NCBI GenBank assembly: GCA_003520545.1
Contig: DOUP01000135.1
Location: forward strand, 508 to 43,645
Reading direction: 5' to 3'
DNA from: Maritimibacter sp.
GTDB lineage: Bacteria > Pseudomonadota > Alphaproteobacteria > Rhodobacterales > Rhodobacteraceae
Length of the DNA stretch: 43,138 nt
How positions within the stretch are numbered: the first letter of the stretch is position 1; every line of letters begins with the position of its first letter. The notes beneath the pieces were generated by a model. It made no database searches, was not told the origin of the DNA, and worked only from the letters and a program-made list of their open reading frames with translations. The position numbers and the translations under genes were made by a program. Of the stretch, positions 26,428 through 34,605 are shown piece by piece.

Positions 26428-26752
26428 GGCCGAGCCGATCATCTCCATTCCGAATATCGGTCCCGCAATGGCCGCTGAATTCGAGCGCGCCGGGATCACC
26501 GATGCCGAAAGCATCCGCGCGCTTGGTGCCGATGAAGCATATGCCCGGCTTCTCGCCGCAGGCGCCCGGCCCCATTTCATCGGCTACTACGCCTTGGCGA
26601 TGGGGCTGATGGGACGACCGTGGACCGACTGCAAAGGCGCCGAGAAAGAGGCGCTACGCCGACGGTTCCACGCCTTGAAAGCGAAAACCACCCCCAAGGC
26701 AGGCGGCATCGAACAGATCCTCGACGAGATCGGCGTTCGCGCGGCAACCTGA
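26426..26752 (+). CDS. TfoX/Sxy C-terminal domain protein
   Basis: The 108-residue protein consists of only the TfoX C-terminal helix-hairpin-helix-like domain: ISIPNIGPAMAAEFERAGI, ITDAESIRALGADEAYARLLAAG, then FIGYYALAMGLMGRPW. The TfoX N-terminal domain is absent, as in many alphaproteobacterial stand-alone versions. In gamma-proteobacteria TfoX/Sxy controls competence; whether this one does is not known. It is followed by a strong bidirectional terminator. Confidence 0.85.
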   Translation: MAEPIISIPNIGPAMAAEFERAGITDAESIRALGADEAYARLLAAGARPHFIGYYALAMGLMGRPWTDCKGAEKEALRRRFHALKAKTTPKAGGIEQILDEIGVRAAT

Positions 26753-26820
26753 CCGCCACCCTTGATTTTCGGGTCTTTTCCTGACCGTTGTCTTGCCAGG
26801 TGGTCGGCATTCGGAAACGA

Positions 26821-26851
26821 AAACGGGCCGCGCAGATCGCGCGGCCCGTTT
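26821..26851. terminator. Bidirectional terminator between the TfoX-C gene and ndk
   Basis: AAACGGGCCGCGC (26821-26833) and GCGCGGCCCGTTT (26839-26851) form a perfect 13-bp stem with a five-base loop and A/T runs at either end. It sits between convergent genes and can serve both. Confidence 0.85.
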
Positions 26852-26861
26852 CTTGTCTGAA

Positions 26862-26904
26862 GCGTTTCGGGACAAACTTGAAGCAAGAGCTTGTCCCGAA
26901 ACGC
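26862..26904. repeat. GCGTTTCG palindromic repeat, copy 1
   Basis: GCGTTTCGGGACAA (26862-26875) pairs perfectly with TTGTCCCGAAACGC (26891-26904); inside, CTTG and CAAG form a second small stem. It belongs to a family with the copies at 26928-26968 and 31656-31703, all in intergenic space. Confidence 0.75.
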
Positions 26905-26927
26905 GGGAAACGCTCATATGCTGCGCG

Positions 26928-26968
26928 GCGTTTCGAGCCAAACCTGTTTCAGGTTCAACTCGAAACGC
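26928..26968. repeat. GCGTTTCG palindromic repeat, copy 2
   Basis: GCGTTTCGAG (26928-26937) pairs with CTCGAAACGC (26959-26968), and AACCTG with CAGGTT forms an inner stem. It stands 22 bases beyond the ndk stop and next to copy 1. The outer arms match the other copies, while the inner stem differs. Confidence 0.75.
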
Positions 26969-26989
26969 TTTCGGCAATGACCGGGGCGA

Positions 26990-27412
26990 TTAGCCGACCA
27001 GTTCGAGGCCCGAAAAGAAGTAGGCGATTTCCTCGGCGGCGGTGTCTTCGCCGTCCGACCCGTGCACCGAGTTTTCACCGATGGAGAGCGCGAATTCCTT
27101 GCGGATGGTGCCTTCGTCGGCCTCTTCCGGGTTGGTCGCGCCCATGACTTCACGGTTCTTCGCGATGGCGTTTTCACCTTCGAGAACCTGAACCACGATC
27201 GGCTCGGAGGACATGAATTCGCACAGCTCGTCGTAGAACGGACGCTCGGCGTGCACGGCGTAGAACACACCGGCCTGCGCCTTCGACAACTTGATGCGCT
27301 TTTGCGCCACGATCCGCAGGCCGGCGGCCTCCAGCTTGGCGTTGATGGAGCCGGTCAGGTTGCGCTTGGTGGCGTCGGGTTTGATGATGCTGAACGTGCG
27401 TTGAATGGCCAT
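26990..27412 (-). CDS. ndk: Nucleoside-diphosphate kinase
   Basis: The 140-residue enzyme transfers phosphate from ATP to nucleoside diphosphates through a phosphohistidine. MAIQRTFSIIKPDATKRN at the start, the VMGATNPEEADEGTIR segment, and SVHGSDG with the active-site histidine are all canonical. ATG at 27412 gives the standard start; an upstream in-frame extension to 27469 is not expected in the family. The gene is divergent from the ABC-F gene, with about 210 bp of shared promoter region between them. Confidence 0.97.
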   Translation of the reverse strand: MAIQRTFSIIKPDATKRNLTGSINAKLEAAGLRIVAQKRIKLSKAQAGVFYAVHAERPFYDELCEFMSSEPIVVQVLEGENAIAKNREVMGATNPEEADEGTIRKEFALSIGENSVHGSDGEDTAAEEIAYFFSGLELVG

Positions 27413-27622
27413 GTCGGTCCCTCTTTTCGTCTTCGGGCACTGCCCGGTTTCAATCGTCGCGCGGCGCATACCATGGGGATGCGGTGGGGGGAAGAGGTTT
27501 CGCGGCGCTGGCGCGCCACGACCGGTCGGGGGAGGCGCTGCCTCCCCCGAACCCCCTCCGGGATATTTCAGGCACGATGAAGGGTGATTGATTGTTCGCC
27601 GCGATTGGTGCAGTCACCGCGC

Positions 27623-29476
27623 ATGTTGAAAATTGACGATATCTCCTACTCCGTTGACGGTCGCCCGCTGATCGACCATGCCTCCGCCCTGATCCCCGAG
27701 GGGCACAAGGTTGGCGTGGTCGGACGCAACGGAACCGGCAAGACGACGCTGTTTCGCCTGATCCGGGGCGAGTTGACCTTGGAAACCGGCAAGATCTCGG
27801 TGCCCAGGGGGGCAAAGATCGGCGGTGTGGCACAGGAGGTTCCCTCCTCCGAGACGACGCTTCTAGACACGGTGCTGGCCGCCGACACCGAACGCGCGGC
27901 GCTTTTGGCCGAGGAGACCGAGGACGCAGGGAGGATCGCGGACATCCAGACGCGGCTTGCCGATATCGACGCCTGGAGCGCCGAGGGGCGCGCGGCCTCG
28001 ATCCTCAAGGGTCTCGGGTTCGACGACCCCGACCATCACCGCCCCTGCTCGGATTTCTCCGGCGGCTGGCGGATGCGCGTGGCGCTTGCCGCCGTGCTCT
28101 TTGCCCAGCCCGACCTTCTGCTGCTCGACGAGCCGACCAACTACCTCGACCTCGAAGGGGCGCTCTGGCTTGAAAGCTACCTCGCGAAATACCCGCACAC
28201 CGTCTTGGTGATCTCGCACGACCGCGGGCTGCTCAATCGTGCCGTGGGGTCGATCCTCCACCTCGAAGATCGCAAGATCACGCTCTACAAGGGCGGCTAC
28301 GACACCTTTGCCCAGACCCGTGCCGCGCGGCTCGCCGTGGCCGAGGCCGAAAACCGCAAGGCCCAGGCCCGCCGCGACCACCTGCAAAGCTTCGTCGACC
28401 GGTTCCGCGCCAAGGCGACCAAGGCCAAGCAGGCGCAAAGCCGGCTCAAGATGATCGAGAAGCTGAGCTTTACCGTGACCCCGAAAGAGGCCGCGCTGCG
28501 CAAGTTCACCTTCCCGGAGCCGGAGGAGCTGTCGCCCCCCATCGTGAACATGGAAAGCGCGTCGGTCGGTTACGATGGCACGCCGGTGCTGTCCAAACTG
28601 ACGCTTCGCATCGACCAGGACGACCGCATCGCGCTCCTGGGCAAGAACGGCGAGGGCAAATCGACGCTGTCCAAGCTGATCGCCGGGCGGCTCGATCCCA
28701 TGGGCGGGCGGCTCCATTCCGCCAACAAGCTCAGGATCGGCTATTTCGCCCAGCACCAGATGGACGAGCTTTACCCTGATGAGACCCCCATCGACCACCT
28801 GCGCCGCCTACGCCCCGGCGAAACGCCGGGCCAGTTGCGCGCGCGGCTGTCGGGCTTCGGGCTGATGGCCGAGCAGGCCGACACAGTGGTCGCACGGCTC
28901 TCGGGGGGGCAGAAGGCGCGCCTCACGCTCCTGATCGCGACCATCGACGCGCCGCACCTTCTGATCCTCGACGAGCCGACCAACCACCTCGACATCGAAA
29001 GCCGAGAGGCGCTGGTCGAAGCGCTGACCGAATATTCGGGCGCCGTGGTTCTGGTCAGCCACGATATGCACCTTCTCAGCCTCGTCGCGGACCGGCTGTG
29101 GCTGGTGAAGGACGGCCGGGTCACGCCGTTCGAAGAGGACCTCGAAGCCTACCGCAAACTCCTCCTCGCCTCCGACACGCCTGCGAAATCGGCGAAACCG
29201 GCCCCTGCCCCGAAACGCGCCAGCCGCGACGAGGTGCTCGCCCTGCGCTCAGAGCTGCGCAAATGCGAGGCGCGGGTCGAGAAGCTGGAAGACATGCGCG
29301 ACAAGCTGTCCCGGAAACTCGCCAACCCCGATCTCTACGAGAAGGACAAGATCGGCGAGATGGAGGTCTGGCAGAAGAAATACGCGGAAGTCATGGACGG
29401 GCTGAACCGGGCCGAGGCGCTTTGGATCGCCGCGCAGGAAAAACTGGACGCGGCCCAGAACCAGGACGCAAACTAG
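27623..29476 (+). CDS. ABC-F family ATPase (YheS/Uup-like)
   Basis: The 617-residue protein has two ABC cassettes without membrane segments. Walker A motifs are GRNGTGKTT and GKNGEGKST, the signatures FSGGWRMRVALA and LSGGQKARLTLL, and the Walker B motifs LLLDEPTNYLD and LILDEPTNHLD. A linker with charged helices separates the cassettes and a C-terminal coiled coil (about residues 545-610) follows, as in YheS/Uup. ABC-F proteins act at the ribosome's E site. ATG at 27623 starts MLKIDDISYSVDGRPL. The MarC gene begins 3 bases after its stop, so the pair is co-transcribed. Confidence 0.93.
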   Translation: MLKIDDISYSVDGRPLIDHASALIPEGHKVGVVGRNGTGKTTLFRLIRGELTLETGKISVPRGAKIGGVAQEVPSSETTLLDTVLAADTERAALLAEETEDAGRIADIQTRLADIDAWSAEGRAASILKGLGFDDPDHHRPCSDFSGGWRMRVALAAVLFAQPDLLLLDEPTNYLDLEGALWLESYLAKYPHTVLVISHDRGLLNRAVGSILHLEDRKITLYKGGYDTFAQTRAARLAVAEAENRKAQARRDHLQSFVDRFRAKATKAKQAQSRLKMIEKLSFTVTPKEAALRKFTFPEPEELSPPIVNMESASVGYDGTPVLSKLTLRIDQDDRIALLGKNGEGKSTLSKLIAGRLDPMGGRLHSANKLRIGYFAQHQMDELYPDETPIDHLRRLRPGETPGQLRARLSGFGLMAEQADTVVARLSGGQKARLTLLIATIDAPHLLILDEPTNHLDIESREALVEALTEYSGAVVLVSHDMHLLSLVADRLWLVKDGRVTPFEEDLEAYRKLLLASDTPAKSAKPAPAPKRASRDEVLALRSELRKCEARVEKLEDMRDKLSRKLANPDLYEKDKIGEMEVWQKKYAEVMDGLNRAEALWIAAQEKLDAAQNQDAN

Positions 29477-29479
29477 GTC

Positions 29480-30106
29480 ATGACTTTCGACACGCTCCTA
29501 CCGGCCTTCGTGACGCTTTTCGTCATCATCGACCCGATCGGGCTGGCCCCGGTGTTTCTCGCGCTCACCAAGGACATGACTACCGGTCAACGTCGCGTGG
29601 TCGCGGTGCGCGCGGTGATCGTGGCGGGCATCATCCTGACGGTCTTTGGCCTCGCAGGACAAGCCGTGCTCGACCTCTTCGGGATTTCCATGGCGGCCTT
29701 CCGAATCGCGGGTGGCGCGCTTTTGTTCCTCACCGCGCTCGACATGCTGTTCGAGCGGCGCAAGGAACGGCGCAAGGACCAGAGCCAGCCGCATATCGTG
29801 GACCCGGCGGATGATCCCAGCGTCTTTCCCATGGCAATGCCGCTCATCGCCGGTCCCGGCGCGATGGCGACGATGATCCTCCTGATGGGCGACAGCTCCG
29901 CCGTGGTGGACAAACTCTCGACCCTCGGCGTCATGGTCGCTGTGCTCGTCTCCGTGCTCATCATGTTCATCGCCGCCTCGGCGCTTGGTCGGTTCCTCAA
30001 GGAAACCGGCATCAACGTGGTGACACGGCTTCTGGGTATGTTGCTGGCTGCCCTCGCGATCCAGTTCATGATCGACGGGATGCGGGCCGCGGGCATGTTT
30101 GGCTAA
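29480..30106 (+). CDS. MarC family integral membrane protein
   Basis: The 208-residue protein has six hydrophobic spans and the MarC/NAAT features: FVTLFVIIDPIGLAPVFLAL at the N-terminus, then FRIAGGALLFLTALDML, and PLIAGPGAMATMILLM in the second half. MarC proteins sit in the inner membrane; their transport role is not settled. The gene follows the ABC-F gene with a 3-base gap and has normal family length. Confidence 0.92.
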   Translation: MTFDTLLPAFVTLFVIIDPIGLAPVFLALTKDMTTGQRRVVAVRAVIVAGIILTVFGLAGQAVLDLFGISMAAFRIAGGALLFLTALDMLFERRKERRKDQSQPHIVDPADDPSVFPMAMPLIAGPGAMATMILLMGDSSAVVDKLSTLGVMVAVLVSVLIMFIAASALGRFLKETGINVVTRLLGMLLAALAIQFMIDGMRAAGMFG

Positions 30107-30150
30107 CCGGTCGCATGGCAAAACCCGCGCGGCGTTCCTATTTATGAGCC

Positions 30151-30729
30151 ATGGATAGCTTCGATTACGCCCGCCTCGCCTACTTGTCCCTTCTCGGTGC
30201 CGCCATCGCCGGGTCGTTCATCATGATGAATAAGGCGAACCTGGGTAAGTCTCTGCAACACCTCGCAATCTGGGTGCTGATCTTCATCGGCGCCATCGGG
30301 GCTTATGGCCTCTGGACCGATATCCAGCGCGACGTGCTGCCCCGGCAATCGGTGGTGTCGTCAGGCGTGGTGGAGGTGCCGCGCGGCCTCGACGGGCATT
30401 TCTACCTGACGCTGCGAATGAATGACGAACCGGTGCAGTTCATGGTGGATACCGGCGCGTCGGAAGTGGTGCTCACCGGGCAGGACGCACGCAAGATCGG
30501 GATCGACCCGGACACCCTGGATTTCATCGGCACCGCCAGCACCGCGAACGGTGTCGTGCGCACGGCGCCCACTCGCGTGGACCAGGTCCGGCTCGGCGAT
30601 ATCCGGACCGAGAACCTGAAGGTCTACGTGAACGAGGGCGAGATGAGCATATCTCTCCTCGGCATGACCTACCTGCGCCAGTTCGACCGGATCGAAATAC
30701 GCGACGACCTGTTGATCCTCACCCGCTGA
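30151..30729 (+). CDS. Clan AA retroviral-type aspartic protease, membrane-anchored
   Basis: The 192-residue protein has two N-terminal membrane segments (YLSLLGAAIAGSFIMM and IWVLIFIGAIGAYGLW) and a periplasmic domain containing the VDTGAS active-site motif near residue 100. It ends with SLLGMTYLRQFDRIEIRDD, typical of TIGR02281-type clan AA proteases of alphaproteobacteria. It probably works as a dimer in the periplasm; the substrate is unknown. A strong terminator follows. Confidence 0.9.
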   Translation: MDSFDYARLAYLSLLGAAIAGSFIMMNKANLGKSLQHLAIWVLIFIGAIGAYGLWTDIQRDVLPRQSVVSSGVVEVPRGLDGHFYLTLRMNDEPVQFMVDTGASEVVLTGQDARKIGIDPDTLDFIGTASTANGVVRTAPTRVDQVRLGDIRTENLKVYVNEGEMSISLLGMTYLRQFDRIEIRDDLLILTR

Positions 30730-30737
30730 CCCACGAA

Positions 30738-30761
30738 AAAGGGAGCCCGGAGGCTCCCTTT
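30738..30761. terminator. Bidirectional terminator after the aspartic protease gene
   Basis: AAAGGGAGCC (30738-30747) and GGCTCCCTTT (30752-30761) pair perfectly around CGGA. It serves the protease gene and the convergent chimeric gene. Confidence 0.85.
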
Positions 30762-30787
30762 CCAACCCGTCTCGCCGTCGCCAGAGC

Positions 30788-31621
30788 TTACTTGGGCGCC
30801 ATGCGGATCGCGCCATCGAGGCGGATGACCTCACCGTTCAGCATCGAGTTCTCGACGATATGCTTGGCCATCGCCGCGTACTCCGACGGCTGACCCAGAC
30901 GCGAGGGGAACGGCACCTGGGCGCCAAGGCTCTGCTGCGCTTCTTCCGGCAGACCTTCCATCATCGGGGTGAAGAACAGCCCCGGCGCAATGGTCATCAC
31001 GCGAATACCGTTCTTCGACAGGTCCCGCGCCATGGGGAGCGTCATGCCGACGACCGCGCCCTTGGAGGCGGCATAGGCAACCTGCCCGATCTGGCCGTCA
31101 AAAGCGGCGACCGAGGCCGTGTTGATGATCACGCCGCGCTCACCGTCTGCGGTCACCGGCTCAGCCTCCGTCATACCCAGCGCGGATTGCGAAGCGCAGT
31201 TGAAGGTGCCCGCCGTGTTGACCATCAGCGTCTTGGCGAATTTGCCTGCATCATGCACTTCGCCGCGCGACACGGTCTTGCCGATGGTCCCGATCCCGGC
31301 ACAGTTCACCATGATCCGCTCCTGGCCGTTCTTGGCCCGGATCTTTTCGAACCCGGCCGCGACGCTCTCCGGATCGGACACATCGACCTTGGCAAACACA
31401 CCGCCAAGCTCGGCCGCCAGCTTTTCGCCCGCCTCGGTCAGCGCCACACCGCGCCCGGTGCGCTCGAACAACGGCACCCCGATGATCTCTTCGATCTCCG
31501 CCAGTGTGCGCGAGACCGCCGGTTGCGAAGAGTTCAACTGCCGTGCGGCATGGGTCACGGACCCGACCCGCGCCACGGCCAGAAAGCACCGAATATGCCG
31601 CATCCGAACTCGACTGAACAC
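30788..31621 (-). CDS. Chimeric gene: LysR DNA-binding domain joined to a short-chain dehydrogenase C-terminus
   Basis: Residues 1-66 are a LysR-type winged helix-turn-helix (MRHIRCFLAVARVGSVTHAA, then SSQPAVSRTLAEIEE) like that of PcaQ-type regulators. From about residue 63 onward the sequence is the body of a 3-hydroxyacyl-CoA dehydrogenase type-2 (HSD10-like) SDR: INTASVAAFDGQIGQVAYAASKGAVVG contains the serine and YxxxK, and GLFFTPMMEGLP follows. The SDR has lost its N-terminal TGxxxGxG nucleotide loop and first strands, and the LysR has lost its effector domain, so neither function is expected to survive. The fusion point (about 31424-31440) reads TEAGE, which is likely in both parents. 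Natural deletion and misassembly are both possible. Confidence 0.8.
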   Translation of the reverse strand: MFSRVRMRHIRCFLAVARVGSVTHAARQLNSSQPAVSRTLAEIEEIIGVPLFERTGRGVALTEAGEKLAAELGGVFAKVDVSDPESVAAGFEKIRAKNGQERIMVNCAGIGTIGKTVSRGEVHDAGKFAKTLMVNTAGTFNCASQSALGMTEAEPVTADGERGVIINTASVAAFDGQIGQVAYAASKGAVVGMTLPMARDLSKNGIRVMTIAPGLFFTPMMEGLPEEAQQSLGAQVPFPSRLGQPSEYAAMAKHIVENSMLNGEVIRLDGAIRMAPK

Positions 31622-31655
31622 GCGTGACCCTCCCGCAGAACGTCAGGCGAGCCTA

Positions 31656-31703
31656 AAGCGTTTCGCCAAGAACCTGAACCACTGGTTTTTGGCGGGACGC
31701 CTT
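31656..31703. repeat. GCGTTTCG palindromic repeat, copy 3
   Basis: AAGCGTTTCGCCAAGAACC (31656-31674) can pair with 31684-31703 with G-U pairs and one bulged base. The AAGCGTTTCG end matches the copies near ndk. It lies between the start of the chimeric gene and the end of the FG-GAP gene. Confidence 0.65.
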
Positions 31704-31727
31704 AACGAAACCGCCCGCGCTCAAGGT

Positions 31728-33242
31728 CTACCGCGTGACGGTGATCGCCTGATCCGCGCGCAAATCGCGCCAGGCCGAGGCCTCGCCGTCCGGCCAGATG
31801 ACCCGCAGACGCGCGCCATCAGCCGCGCCCAACCCGAAATGCTGCGCCCCCGTCTGGCCGCTTGCATGACCACCGCCAACGGTGATCTCCCGGGTATGCA
31901 GCCGGTCCCCGGTGTCGACCTCGATGAAGGCTCCAACGGCGTTCCGGTTGGCCCCGTCACCCGTCACCTCGACCGACAGCCAGTGCCCGCCGTCGCTCAC
32001 GTTCTGGTAAACCTCCATCGGCGCCCGCCGATTGACCACCGCCAGATCGAGCAACCCGTCCGCGTTGAAATCCGCCAGCGCGGCGCCCCGCCCCCGCGCC
32101 ATGGACGCGATACCAGCTTCCACGGAGGCCTCGACAAATCGCCCGTCTGGCTGCTGCACCAGAAGCGTATTGGGGTCTTCCATCGCAAGCCCCGGCATCA
32201 TCTCGACATTGCCCTTGGCCACGAAAATATCGTCCAGACCGTCGTTGTTCACATCGCCAAAGGCCGAATGCCACCCTGTCGAAGGCCGCCCGTCGTCGCC
32301 CACATGGGGCCGGTGCGCCGTCGTGCCCCGTTCATAAGTCGCATCCTCCCAGGCCGGGCCACCGACCTCCGGGTCGAAAACCTGGAACTTCTGGTCCCCC
32401 ATCGAGGTGAGATAGACCTCGGGATACCCGTCCCCCGTCACATCGCGCGACGCGATCCCCATGCCCCAAAGCGCATAGGACGCCCACCCCTCGGCCTCGG
32501 TGTAAAGCCGTGGCACATCCTCCATCGCCCACATCTGCTCCTCTCCACCGCGCACGTAATAATGCCGGTCGTTGGACACCCTCAGGTCCGCCCGCCCGCT
32601 GCGGTTCCAGTCGGTGAAGAGCATGGACAAGGCGCAAAAACCGGGCCGCAACTCCTGCGGCGCCCCATAGGCCCCGTCTTCGGGCCGGTAGAGCAAGGTC
32701 GCATCACAGGCCTCGAACGGCCCATCCGGGTCCGCGCGATCCACATAGAGACCAAATGCCAGCGTCGGCAGCGCCTTCCCGTCCTCCCAGGTCGCGGAAA
32801 ACGCCGTGGTCCAGCGATCGCCCGAGGCAAAGCCCAGCGCCGCATCGAACGGCTCGAACGCACAATCCCCCAAACCGCGCAGCAACCGATCCGGCCCGAC
32901 ACGCAAGACGGCAAGGTCCATCACGCCATCCGCGTCTATGTCCAGGGGGTAAGCCCCGGTGACACCCCGGATTGCGAGCACCTCCGGCGTGTCCTCTGCA
33001 AAGGCGAGGCCTTGACCGGAGCGGTTGCGATACAGCGCCGCCGGGTTGGTTCCACCCGCCGCATAAAGCTCCGGCAAAGCGTCGCCGTCACAGTCGAAGG
33101 CCGCGACGCCGCCGCCGACGAAATGCTCCCAGCCACCGTCATAAACATGCGCGTCGACCTCGACCGGTGCGAAACGCGGCGCGATGGGGTCGCCTAACGC
33201 GGGTCCGGCCAACGCGCATAACACCAAAACCTTACGCCACAT
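31728..33242 (-). CDS. Exported FG-GAP/VCBS repeat protein with UnbV-type C-terminus (CRTAC1-like)
   Basis: The 504-residue protein starts with a signal peptide (MWRKVLVLCALAGPALGDP). Several FG-GAP-type repeats follow, recognisable by calcium-binding DxDxDG loops (FDCDGDALPE, LDIDADGVMD, RDVTGDGYPE, GDVNNDGLDD, ADFNADGLLD). The last 100 residues (VGAFIEVDTGDRLHTREITVGGGHASGQ) are the ASPIC/UnbV type. It is likely periplasmic or extracellular and folds as a beta-propeller. Its start overlaps the end of the ROK gene by 11 bases, so they are one transcript. Ligand and role are unknown. Confidence 0.88.
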   Translation of the reverse strand: MWRKVLVLCALAGPALGDPIAPRFAPVEVDAHVYDGGWEHFVGGGVAAFDCDGDALPELYAAGGTNPAALYRNRSGQGLAFAEDTPEVLAIRGVTGAYPLDIDADGVMDLAVLRVGPDRLLRGLGDCAFEPFDAALGFASGDRWTTAFSATWEDGKALPTLAFGLYVDRADPDGPFEACDATLLYRPEDGAYGAPQELRPGFCALSMLFTDWNRSGRADLRVSNDRHYYVRGGEEQMWAMEDVPRLYTEAEGWASYALWGMGIASRDVTGDGYPEVYLTSMGDQKFQVFDPEVGGPAWEDATYERGTTAHRPHVGDDGRPSTGWHSAFGDVNNDGLDDIFVAKGNVEMMPGLAMEDPNTLLVQQPDGRFVEASVEAGIASMARGRGAALADFNADGLLDLAVVNRRAPMEVYQNVSDGGHWLSVEVTGDGANRNAVGAFIEVDTGDRLHTREITVGGGHASGQTGAQHFGLGAADGARLRVIWPDGEASAWRDLRADQAITVTR

Positions 33243-34449
33243 CGGACACTCCCATTTCTCGGATTTTCAGGATCGACACCCGTTCGATCCCATGCGCCGC
33301 AGCCCCCTGCGCCCACATGGTTTCGTCCAGGTTGCGAACCGTGATCCCCGGCAACGGGGCATCGACTTGCACGGTGTTGCGCTCAAGCGCGCTCAACATG
33401 GCCTGGGTGTATTGGTCGTCGAATTGCGGGCGCGAGCGCGCCAGAACGATGTGTTCGGGATCGAACAGGTTCACCAAACTCGCCAACGCAACACCCAGGA
33501 TTTCCGACGCCCGCTCCAGCACCTCATGAGACAGGGCATCGCCCGCGCGGGCAGCCTCAAGAATATCCCGCAGGCTCTTGTGCGCATCGCTTTGGCGCCC
33601 GACGCTCGAATCCCGGATCAGCGCATACTCCCCGACATAAGCCTCCAGGCAGCCGCGCTGGCCGCATTGGCACACGGCCCCTTCGAACTGCACCTTCACA
33701 TGCCCGAACTCCGCGCCACAGCCCCGCTCGCCACGGTAAAGCTCGCCGTCCAGAACGATCCCCATCCCGACGCCATGCTCGATGGTGACGACCAGGAAGT
33801 TGCACAATCCCCGCCCCGCGCCGAACAGGTGCTCGGCCTTGGCGACAAGGTTGGCGTCATTGTCCAGAAACGCGGGGCACGGCAGGTGCTCGCGAAACAG
33901 CGGACCGAAATCCACGTTGCGCTCGGTCACGGAAGACGACCAATGCATGAACCCGGTTTCACCGTGCATGAACCCTGGCAGGCCAAGCGCGACCCCTGCG
34001 ACCGTCCCACGCGCCACGTCGAGCGCATCGCAGGCCTCCTCCACGGCCCGCCGCACTTCCTTGACCAGCACGTCCGGCGCCATGCAGCTTTCGGCCAGCG
34101 GCCAGACATGGGTGCCGATCTCGTCCCCCCGGAAATCGACCATCATCACCAGGATCGCGCGCCGCGCCACCTTGACGCCCGCGATCACATGCGCCGTCCC
34201 GTTGATCTGCAACATCACCCGGGGCCGTCCGCGCTGCACGCTCCCGGACCGGGTCGCATCCACCTCCCGGATCAGCCCCGCTTCCAGCAGGGCCCCGCAG
34301 GCCGAGGTGACGGTCGCCGGGCTGCTGTCGAGCGCCTTGGCGATATCCGTGCGCGAAATCTCCCCCGCCGCGCGGATGCACTGAAGCACCCGAAGCCGCG
34401 TCGCATCCCGGGCGTCCAGATCGAAAAACTGGGCGGTTTGGGTATCCAT
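33232..34449 (-). CDS. ROK family transcriptional repressor (XylR-like)
   Basis: The 405-residue protein has an N-terminal winged helix-turn-helix (ISRTDIAKALDSSPATVTSACGALLEAGLI) and a ROK sugar-kinase-like domain. Visible ROK features are GVALGLPGFMHGETG, LDNDANLVAKAEHLFG, and the zinc-binding GHVKVQ...CQCGQRGCLEAYVG segment. It is divergent from xylF across about 155 bp that contain a palindrome (34504-34518), as expected for a repressor controlling xylose uptake. Sugar binding is likely but the kinase function is not needed. The downstream FG-GAP gene overlaps it. Confidence 0.9.
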   Translation of the reverse strand: MDTQTAQFFDLDARDATRLRVLQCIRAAGEISRTDIAKALDSSPATVTSACGALLEAGLIREVDATRSGSVQRGRPRVMLQINGTAHVIAGVKVARRAILVMMVDFRGDEIGTHVWPLAESCMAPDVLVKEVRRAVEEACDALDVARGTVAGVALGLPGFMHGETGFMHWSSSVTERNVDFGPLFREHLPCPAFLDNDANLVAKAEHLFGAGRGLCNFLVVTIEHGVGMGIVLDGELYRGERGCGAEFGHVKVQFEGAVCQCGQRGCLEAYVGEYALIRDSSVGRQSDAHKSLRDILEAARAGDALSHEVLERASEILGVALASLVNLFDPEHIVLARSRPQFDDQYTQAMLSALERNTVQVDAPLPGITVRNLDETMWAQGAAAHGIERVSILKIREMGVSDVA

Positions 34450-34503
34450 GAATCGCTTTCCTCTTTCTCCCCGCCCGCTTCTAGCATTTTTTCGGCGGCT
34501 GAA

Positions 34504-34518
34504 GAAAATTTAATTTTC
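34504..34518. promoter_or_regulatory. Palindrome between the ROK gene and xylF, candidate operator
   Basis: GAAAATT and AATTTTC flank a single T. The element sits in the AT-rich middle of the divergent intergenic region, about 88 bases upstream of xylF. ROK regulators bind AT-rich palindromes, so this is a plausible site for the neighbouring repressor. Confidence 0.55.
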
Positions 34519-34605
34519 CCGCTGAAATAAATGTGCAAGATGGGGATGTCAGCAGCGATTCGACAAAGTATCGCGCTTGCACAACGAACATTTGGGAGGA
34601 AACCA

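Noticed and set aside
31119..33197. Long plus-strand frame (692 codons) opposite the SDR and FG-GAP genes
   Set aside because: Arginine/proline-rich shadow typical of high-GC antisense; the minus strand carries clear domains.
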